A stretch of 64,000 bases of DNA from Hyperoodon ampullatus (Eukaryota > Chordata > Mammalia > Artiodactyla > Ziphiidae). Positions 57,975-64,000 of this stretch are shown here, one piece after another. A program made the position numbers and the translations under genes. Each line of letters starts with the position of its first letter. The first letter of the stretch is position 1. Location: positions 36,795,185 to 36,859,184 of the forward strand of contig OX457070.1 of assembly GCA_949752795.1 (NCBI GenBank), in the 5' to 3' direction. The notes beneath the pieces were generated by a model, which saw only the letters and a program-made list of their open reading frames with translations, was not told where the DNA came from and ran no database searches.

Positions 57975-60900
57975 TCAGTTTCGTTCCTTTTTATGGCTGA
58001 GTAAATATTCCATTGTATATATGTGCCACATCTTCTTTATCCATTCATCCGATGATGGACACTTAGGTTGTTTCCAGCTCCGGGCTATTGTGAATAGAGC
58101 TGCAATGAACATTTTGGTACATGTCTCTTTTTGAATTATGGTTTTCTCAGGGTGTATGCCTAGTAGTGGGATTGCTGGGTCATATGGTAGTTCTATTTTT
58201 AGTTTTTTAAGGAACCTCCATACTGTTCTCCATAGTGGCTGTACCAATTCACATTCCCACCAGCAGTGCAAGAGTGTTCCCTTTTCTCCACACCCTCTCC
58301 AGCATTTATTGTTTCTAGATTTCTTGATGATGGCCATTCTGACTGGTGTGAGATGATATCTCATTGTAGTTTTGATTTGCATTTCTCTAATGATTAATGA
58401 TGTTGAGCATTCTTTCATGTGTTTGTTGGCAGTCTGTATATCTTCTTTGGAGAAATGCCTATTTAAGTCTTCTGCCCATTTTTGGATTGGGTTGTTTGTT
58501 TTTTTGCTATTGAGCTGCATGAGCTGTTTATAAATTTTGGAGATTAATCCTTTGTCAGTTGCTTCATTTGCAAATATTTTCTCCCATTCTGAGGGTTGTC
58601 TTTTGGTCTTGTTTATGGTTTCCTTTGCTGTGCAAAAGCTTTGAAGTTTCATTAGGTCCCATTTGTTTATCTTTGTTTTTAATTCCATTTCTCTAGGAGG
58701 TGGGTCCAAAAGGATCTTGCTGTGATTTATGTCATAGAGTGTTTTACCTATGTTTTCCTCTAAGAGTTTGATAGTTTCTGGCCTTACATTTAGGTCTTTA
58801 ATCCATTTTGAGCTTATTTTTGTGTATGGTGTTAGGGAATGATCTAATCTCATACTTTTACATGTCCCTGTCCAGTTTTCCCAGCACCACTTATTGAAGA
58901 GGCTGTCCTTTCTCCACTGTACATTCCTGCCTCCTTTATCAAAGATAAGTTGGCCATATGTGCGTGGGTTTATCTCTGGGCTTTCTATCCTGGTCCACTG
59001 ATCTATCTTTCTGTTTTTATGCCAGTACCACACTGTCTTAATTACTGTAGCTTTGTAGTATAGTCTGAAGTCAGGGAGCCTGATTCCTCCAGCTCCGTTT
59101 TTCGTTCTCAAGATTGCTTTGGCTATTCGGGGTCTTTTGTTTTTCCAAACAAATTTTGAAATTTTTTGTTCTAGTTCTGTGAAAAATGCCAGTGGTAGTT
59201 TGATAGGGATTGCATTGAATCTGTAGATTGCTTTGGGTAGTAGAGTCATTTTCACAATATTGATTCTTCCAATCCAGGAGCATGGTATATCTCTCCATCT
59301 ATTTGTATCCTCTTTAATTTCTTTCATCAGTGTCTTATAATTTTCTGCATAAAGGTCTTTTGTCTCCTTAGGTAGGTTTATTCCTAGATATTTTATTCTT
59401 TTTGTTGCAATGGTAAATGGGAGTGTTTTCTTGATTTCATTTTCAGATTTTTCATCATTAGTGTACAGGAATGCCAGAGATTTCTGTGCATTAATTTTGT
59501 ATCCTGCTACTTTACCAAATTCATTGATTAGCTCTAGTAGTTTTTCGGTAGCATCTTTAGGATTCTCTATGTATAGTATCATGTCATCTGCAAACAGTGA
59601 CAGCTTTACTTCTTCTTTTCCAATTTGGATTCCTTTTATTTCCTTTTCTTCTCTGATTGCTGTGGCTAAAACTTCCAAAACTAGGTTGAATAAGAGTGGT
59701 GAGAGTGGGCAGCCTTGTCTTGTTCCTGATCTTAGTGGAAATGGTTTCAGTTTTTCACCATTGAGGACAATGTTGGCTGTGGGTTTGTCATATATGGCCT
59801 TTATTATGTTGAGGAAAGTTCCCTCTATGCCTACTTTCTGCAGGGTTTTTATCATAAATGGGTGTTGAATTTTGTCAAAAGCTTTCTCTGCATCTATTGA
59901 GATGATCATATGGTTTTTCTCCTTCAACTTGTTAATATGGTGTATCACATTGATTGATTTGCATATATTGAAGAATCCTTGCATTCCTGGAATAAACCCC
60001 ACTTGATCATGGTGTATGATCCTTTTAATGTGCTGTTGGATTCTGTTTGCTAGTATTTTGTTGAGGATTTTTGCATCTATGTTCATCAGTGATATTGGCC
60101 TGTAGTTTTCTTTCTTTGTGACATCCTTGCCTGGTTTTGGTATCAAGGTGATGGTGGCCTCGTAGAATGAGTTTGGGAGTGTTCCTTCCTCTGATATTGT
60201 TTGGAAGAGTTTGAGAAGGATGGGTGTTAGCTCTTCTCTAAATGTTTGATAGAATTCGCCTGTGAAGCCATCTGGTCCTGGGCTTTTGTTTGATGGAAGA
60301 TTTTTAATCACAGTTTCAATTTCAGTGCTTGTGATTGGTCTATTCATATTTTCTATTTCTTCCTGAGTCAGTCTTGGTAGGTTGTGCATTTCTAAGAATT
60401 TGTCCATTTCTTCCAGGTTGTCCATTTTATTGGCATAGAGTTGCTTATAGTAATCTCTCATGATCTTTTGTATTTCTGCAGTGTCAGTTGTTACTTCTCC
60501 TTTTTCATTTCTAATTCTATTGATTTGAGTCTTCTCCCTTCTTTTCTTGATGAGTCTGGCTAATGGTTTGTCAATTTTGTTTATCTTCTCAAAGAACCAG
60601 CTTTTAGTTTGGTTGATCTTTGCTATTGTTTCCTTCATTTCTTTTTCATTTATTTCTGATCTGATCTTTATGATTTCTTTCCTTCTGCTAACTTTGGGGG
60701 TTTTTTGTTCTTCTTTCTCTAATTGCTTTAGGTGCAGGGTCAGGTTGTTTACTCGAAATGTTTCCTGTTTCTTAAGGTGGGATTGTATTGCTATAAACTT
60801 CCCCCTTAGAACTGCTTTTGCTGCGTCCCATAGGTTTTGGGTCGTCGTGTCTCCATTGTTATTTGTTTCTAGGTATTTTTTAATTTCCTCTTTGATTTCT

Positions 60901-61688
60901 TCAGTGATCACTTCGTTATTGAGTAGTGTATTGTTTAGCCTCCATGTGTTTGTATTTTTTACAGATCTTTTCCTGTAATTGATGTCTAGTCTCATAGCAT
61001 TGTGGTCGGAAAAGATACTTGATACAATTTCAATTTTCTTAAATTTACCAAGGCTTGACTTGTGACCCAAGATATGATCTATCCTGGAGAATGTTCCATG
61101 AGCACTTGAGAAAAATGTGTATTCGGTTGTTTTTGGATGGAATGTCCTATAAATATCAACTAAGTCCATCTTGTTTAATGTATCATTTAAAGCTTGTGTT
61201 TCCTTATTTATTTTCATTTTGGATGATCTGTCCATTGGTGAAAGTGGGGTGTTAAAGTCCCCTACTATGATTGTGTTACTGTCGATTTCCCCTTTTATGG
61301 CTGTTAGTATTTGCCTTATGTATTGAGGTGCTCCTATGTTGGGTGCATAAATATTTACAATTGTTATATCTTCTTCTTGGATCGATCCCTTTATCGTTAT
61401 GTAGTGTCCTTCTTTGTCTCTTCTAATAGTCTTTATTTTAAAGTCTATTTTGTCTGATATAAGAATTGCTACTCCAGCTTTCTTTTGATTTCCATTTGCA
61501 TGGAATATCTTTTTCCATCCCCTTACTTTCAATCTGTATGTGTCTCTAGGTCTGAAGTGGGTCTCTTGTAGACAGCATATATATGGGTCTTGTTTTTGTA
61601 TCCATTCAGCCACTCTGTGTCTTTTGGTGGGAGCATTTAGTCCATTTACATTTAAGGTAATTATTGATATGTATGTTTCTATTCCCAT
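57975..61688 (-). CDS. ORF2 (L1): L1 ORF2: endonuclease and reverse transcriptase, C-terminus cut by a frameshift
   Basis: 1,237 codons. The protein nicks target DNA and reverse-transcribes L1 RNA from the nick. Seen, in order: an APE-type endonuclease at about residues 1-235 (LNVNGLN at 12, catalytic E42 in QETH, D144 and N146 in [15 protein letters not shown] near 227-232); a linker with KSWFFEKIN; a reverse transcriptase with [33 protein letters not shown] and the active-site FADD; a thumb with [13 protein letters not shown]; and a C-terminal C-x3-C-x7-H-x4-C motif. All key residues seen by eye are present. The older copy at 42,700 reads GAGTAATATT where this one has GAGTAAATATT (58,000-58,010). 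The extra A shifts the frame after TMEY, so the last 35 or so residues are replaced by a short tail, LLSHKKERN. The start is the first ATG of the frame, 58 nt after ORF1. Confidence 0.95.
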   Translation of the reverse strand: MGIETYISIITLNVNGLNAPTKRHRVAEWIQKQDPYICCLQETHFRPRDTYRLKVRGWKKIFHANGNQKKAGVAILISDKIDFKIKTIRRDKEGHYITIKGSIQEEDITIVNIYAPNIGAPQYIRQILTAIKGEIDSNTIIVGDFNTPLSPMDRSSKMKINKETQALNDTLNKMDLVDIYRTFHPKTTEYTFFSSAHGTFSRIDHILGHKSSLGKFKKIEIVSSIFSDHNAMRLDINYRKRSVKNTNTWRLNNTLLNNEVITEEIKEEIKKYLETNNNGDTTTQNLWDAAKAVLRGKFIAIQSHLKKQETFRVNNLTLHLKQLEKEEQKTPKVSRRKEIIKIRSEINEKEMKETIAKINQTKSWFFEKINKIDKPLARLIKKRREKTQINRIRNEKGEVTTDTAEIQKIMRDYYKQLYANKMDNLEEMDKFLEMHNLPRLTQEEIENMNRPITSTEIETVIKNLPSNKSPGPDGFTGEFYQTFREELTPILLKLFQTISEEGTLPNSFYEATITLIPKPGKDVTKKENYRPISLMNIDAKILNKILANRIQQHIKRIIHHDQVGFIPGMQGFFNICKSINVIHHINKLKEKNHMIISIDAEKAFDKIQHPFMIKTLQKVGIEGTFLNIIKAIYDKPTANIVLNGEKLKPFPLRSGTRQGCPLSPLLFNLVLEVLATAIREEKEIKGIQIGKEEVKLSLFADDMILYIENPKDATEKLLELINEFGKVAGYKINAQKSLAFLYTNDEKSENEIKKTLPFTIATKRIKYLGINLPKETKDLYAENYKTLMKEIKEDTNRWRDIPCSWIGRINIVKMTLLPKAIYRFNAIPIKLPLAFFTELEQKISKFVWKNKRPRIAKAILRTKNGAGGIRLPDFRLYYKATVIKTVWYWHKNRKIDQWTRIESPEINPRTYGQLIFDKGGRNVQWRKDSLFNKWCWENWTGTCKSMRLDHSLTPYTKISSKWIKDLNVRPETIKLLEENIGKTLYDINHSKILLDPPPREMELKTKINKWDLMKLQSFCTAKETINKTKRQPSEWEKIFANEATDKGLISKIYKQLMQLNSKKTNNPIQKWAEDLNRHFSKEDIQTANKHMKECSTSLIIREMQIKTTMRYHLTPVRMAIIKKSRNNKCWRGCGEKGTLLHCWWECELVQPLWRTVWRFLKKLKIELPYDPAIPLLGIHPEKTIIQKETCTKMFIAALFTIARSWKQPKCPSSDEWIKKMWHIYTMEYLLSHKKERN
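58003..58005 (-). other. Frameshift site in ORF2 (one extra A in an A-run)
   Basis: Three A's here against two in the older L1 copy at about 42,710-42,712. The extra base changes the frame and leads to a stop at 57,975-57,977. It could also be an assembly error, because it lies in a short run. Confidence 0.75.
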
Positions 61689-61746
61689 TTCCTTAATTGC
61701 TTTGGGTTCGTTATTGTAGGTATATTCCTTCTGTTGTGTTTCTTGC

Positions 61747-62640
61747 CTAGAGAAGTTCCTTTAGCATTTGTTGTAAAGCTGGTTTGGTGGTGCTGAACTC
61801 TCTCAGCTTTTGCTTGTCTGTAAACGTTTTAATTTCTCCATCAAATCTGAATGAGATCCTTGCTGGGTAGAGTAATCTTGGTTGCAGGTTTCTCTCCTTC
61901 ATCACTTTAATTATGTCCTGCCACTCCCTTCTGGCTTGTAGAGTTTCTGCTGAGAGATCAGCTGTTAACCTGATGGGGATTCCCTTGTGTGTTATTTGTT
62001 GTTTTTCCCTTGCTGCTTTTAATATGATTTCTTTGTGTTTAATTTTTGACAGTTTGATTAATATGTGTCTTGGCGTATTTCTCCTTGGATTTATTCTGTA
62101 TGGGACTCTCTGTGCCTCCTGGACTTGATTAACTATTTCCTTTCCCATATTAGGGAAGTTTTCAACTATAATCTCTTCAAATATTTTCTCAGTCCCTTTC
62201 TTTTTCTCTTCTTCTTCTGGAACCCCTATAATTCGAATGTTGGTACGTTTAATGTTGTCCCAGAGGTCTCTGAGACTGTCCTCTATTCTTTTCATTCTTT
62301 TTTCTTTATTTTGCTCTGCATCAGTTATTTCCACTATTTTATCTTCCACCTCACTTATCCGTTCTTCTGCCTCAGTTATTCTGCTATTGATCCCATCTAG
62401 AGTATTTTTCATTTCATTTATTGTGTTTTTAATCGATGCTTGATTCATCTTTAGTTCTTCTAGGTCCTTGTTAACTGTTTCTTGCATTTTGTCTATCTTA
62501 TTTCCAAGATTTTGGATCATCTTTACTATCATTATTCTGAATTCTTTTTCAGGTAGACTGCCTATTACCTCTTCATTTGTTAGGTCTGGTAGGTTTTCAT
62601 CTTGCTCCTTCACCTGCTGTGTGTTTTTCTGCTTTCTCAT
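61747..62640 (-). CDS. ORF1 (L1): L1 ORF1: RNA-binding nucleic-acid chaperone
   Basis: 297 codons, uninterrupted. ORF1p forms trimers that coat L1 RNA in the cytoplasm. Seen: a basic, Q-rich N-terminus; a long coiled coil with E/K/I-rich heptads (about residues 35-135, for example [18 protein letters not shown]); an RNA-recognition motif beginning near [14 protein letters not shown] and including EIIVENFPN; and a C-terminal domain with [14 protein letters not shown], ending QQMLKELL. The length is that expected of an artiodactyl-type ORF1. The upstream ATG context is not strong. ORF2 follows after a 58-nt gap, the bicistronic arrangement in which ORF2 is made at low level by reinitiation. Confidence 0.95.
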   Translation of the reverse strand: MRKQKNTQQVKEQDENLPDLTNEEVIGSLPEKEFRIMIVKMIQNLGNKIDKMQETVNKDLEELKMNQASIKNTINEMKNTLDGINSRITEAEERISEVEDKIVEITDAEQNKEKRMKRIEDSLRDLWDNIKRTNIRIIGVPEEEEKKKGTEKIFEEIIVENFPNMGKEIVNQVQEAQRVPYRINPRRNTPRHILIKLSKIKHKEIILKAAREKQQITHKGIPIRLTADLSAETLQARREWQDIIKVMKERNLQPRLLYPARISFRFDGEIKTFTDKQKLREFSTTKPALQQMLKELL

Positions 62641-63157
62641 TTTGCTTATGTTACTGTGTTTGGGGTCTCCTTTTTGCAGGCTGCAGATTCGTAGTTCCCG
62701 TTGTTTTTGGTATCTGTCCCCCGTGGCTAAGGTTGTTTCAGTAGGTTGTGTAGGCTTCCTGGTGGGGGGGACTAATGCCTGTGTTCTGGTGGTTGAGGCT
62801 CGATCTTGTCTTTCTGGTGGACAGGTCCACGTCTGGTGGTGTGTTTTGGGGTGCCTGTGGCCTTATTATGTTTTTAGGTAGTCTCTCTGCTAATGGGTGG
62901 GGTTGTGTTCCTGCCTTGCTAGTTGCTTGGCATAGGGTGACCAGCACTGTAGTTTGCTGGTCGTTGACTGAAGCTGGGTGCTGGTGTTGAGATGGAGATC
63001 CCTGGGAGATTTTCGCTGCTTGATATTATGTGGAGCTGGGAGGTCTCTTGTGGACCCGTGTCCTGAGGTTGGCTCCCCCACTTCAGAGGCACAGCACTGA
63101 CTCCTGGCTGCAGCACCACGAGCCTTTCATCCACCCGGCTCAGAATAACAGTGAGAA

Positions 63158-63439
63158 AAAGTAGAAAGAAAGAATTAGTAGAAGAAAGAAAGAGAGAGGG
63201 AAAGAAAGAAAGAAGGGAGGAAAGGAAGGAAGAAAGAAAGAAAGGAGGGGGCCTCCCTGGTGGCGCAGTGGTTGAGAGTCCGCCTGCCGATGCAGGGGAT
63301 ACGGGTTCGTGCCCCGGTCTGGGAGGATCCCATATGCCGCGGAGCGGCTGGGCCCGTGAGCCATGGCTGCTGAGCCTGCGCATCCGGAGCCTGTGCTCCG
63401 CAACGGGAGAGGCCACAACAGTGAGAGGCCCGCATACCA

Positions 63440-63477
<38 letters not shown>

Positions 63478-63770
63478 AAGAAAGAAAGGAGGGAGGGAGG
63501 GAGGGAGGATGGAAAGAAGGAAAGAAAGGAGGGAGGGAGGGAGGAATGAAAGCAAAAGGAAGAGTGAATGGAAGAAGGGAGGGAGGGAGGGAGGAAGGGA
63601 AGAAAGAAAGAAAGACAGGAGGGAGGGAGGGAGGAAGGAAAGAAAAAGAAAGTGGAAAGAAGAAGGGTGGGAGGGAGGGAGGGAGGAAAGAAAAAGAAAG
63701 AAGGAAAGGAGGAGCGGAGGGAGGGAGGGAGGAAGGGAAGGTAGGAAAAAAAGAAAGAGCAGGTAAAGTA
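63158..63770. repeat. Polypurine (GAAA/GGGA)n tract
   Basis: Nearly all A and G on the plus strand over 63,158-63,248 and again over about 63,475-63,770, the two parts separated by the SINE. Units such as GAAAGAAAGGAGGGAGGGAGG recur with a period near 35-40 bp. On the L1-sense strand it is polypyrimidine. The presence of similar pyrimidine-rich sequence in L1 5' UTRs of this type suggests expansion of an original shorter tract. Confidence 0.9.
63249..63474 (+). mobile_element. CHR-family SINE, short form, inside the L1 5' UTR
   Basis: Head GGCCTCCCTGGTGGCGCAG, short body, GCCCGCATACCAC and an A-tail of about 34. Target duplication within the GA tract: AGAAAGAAAGGAGGG on both sides (about 63,234-63,248 and 63,475-63,489). 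It is inserted antisense to the L1, and is therefore younger than it. Confidence 0.9.
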
Positions 63771-64000
63771 AAATAGAATAAAGTATGAAATATAGTAGCG
63801 TTATTAAAATTAAAAAGTAATTATTGAAAAAAAAAAAACACGGACCGATAGAACCCTGGGACATATGGTGGAAGCAAAGCTATACAGAGAGAATCTTACA
63901 CAGAAGATTACACATACACATTCACAAAAAGAGAGCAGGGGGAAAAATCAAAAATCTTGCTCTCCAAGTCCACCTCCTCGATTTGGGATAATTCGTTGTA

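Larger units (their letters stand above)
57523..64000 (-). mobile_element. Young, near-intact L1, 5' end beyond the window
   Basis: A minus-strand L1 of at least 6.48 kb. The A-tail appears as poly-T at 57,523-57,536, then come the 3' UTR (to about 57,890), ORF2, a 58-nt spacer, ORF1, and a 5' UTR that is still continuing at 64,000. Both ORFs are free of internal stops over their main length, unlike the copy at 42-48 kb, so the element is much younger. The 5' target duplication lies outside the window and the insertion end could not be checked. Two later events are visible in it: a one-base insertion in ORF2 and a CHR SINE in the 5' UTR. Confidence 0.93.
62641..64000 (-). promoter_or_regulatory. 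5' UTR of the young L1 (partial)
   Basis: Reverse-strand text of a cetartiodactyl-type L1 5' UTR: CAGGAACACAACCCCACCC, CACAAGAGACCTCCCAGC, and beyond the GA tract AGCTTTGCTTCCACCATATG and AATCGAGGAGGTGGACTTGG near the window edge. The region is expected to include the internal promoter. Here it is interrupted by a GA-rich tract and a SINE, so promoter strength may be changed. Its start lies beyond 64,000. Confidence 0.8.

Noticed and set aside
59410..62881. Open frames of 60-150 codons on the plus strand opposite the young L1
   Set aside because: They are the antisense of ORF1 and ORF2: hydrophobic, Ser/Phe-rich proteins produced by A-rich coding sequence on the other strand.
63475..63770. 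CRISPR-like or satellite array in the GA tract
   Set aside because: The units are not constant repeat plus unique spacer. It is simple polypurine sequence in a mammalian L1.
63151..63864. Frames of up to 229 codons rich in Lys/Glu/Gly or in Ser/Phe/Leu/Pro
   Set aside because: They come from the GA-rich tract and the SINE inside it. Low-complexity translation with no start context.

Overview
This is mammalian nuclear DNA, most likely from a cetacean (whale or dolphin). The diagnostic signal is a set of tRNA-Glu-derived CHR-family SINEs, both a long form of about 330 bp and a short form lacking the centre like the central-deletion types described in whales. They sit beside cetartiodactyl-type LINE-1 elements, mammalian MIR, L2, MER5, MER20 and Tigger relics, and a MaLR LTR. 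There is no operon, CRISPR array or prokaryotic gene. I found no new multi-gene system. What the window offers is a well-preserved record of retrotransposition events.

Region by region: 1-1,250 is a CpG-rich promoter with GC boxes, a CCAAT box and a CRE-like site. A possible first exon on the minus strand ends at a good donor at 722/721, and one weak candidate exon lies on the plus strand at 2,234-2,400. These are the only hints of a host gene. From 2.4 to 20 kb is mostly old or unassigned sequence with scattered L2/MIR, an ERV LTR near 12.7 kb and the first CHR SINEs. From 20 to 31 kb is a dense field of old L1 fragments, SINEs, MER20 and a mariner MITE, including an L1 that looks 5'-inverted. 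From 33 to 37 kb, one old L1 is interrupted by a twin-primed L1, a solo MaLR LTR and a short CHR SINE. From 39.7 to 41.7 kb, L1s sit inside a Tigger element and apparently inside a MER5 element.

The two largest elements are both on the minus strand. The first (42,136-47,977) is a full-length L1 bounded by a 13-bp target-site duplication. It has decayed reading frames, a 270-bp in-frame loss of the reverse-transcriptase active-site block, and an extra 3' segment with its own polyadenylation signal, which reads as a 3' transduction. The second (57,523 to the window edge) is a much younger L1. Its ORF1 is uninterrupted and its ORF2 is open except for one extra base near the C-terminus. Its 5' UTR carries a long polypurine tract and a CHR SINE insertion.

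The two L1 proteins normally act together: ORF1p coats the RNA and ORF2p nicks the target and reverse-transcribes. The same machinery also mobilises the SINEs, whose duplications and A-tails are visible throughout. Boundaries given without a target-site duplication are read by eye and approximate. Family names are from recognition of sequence, not from a database search.
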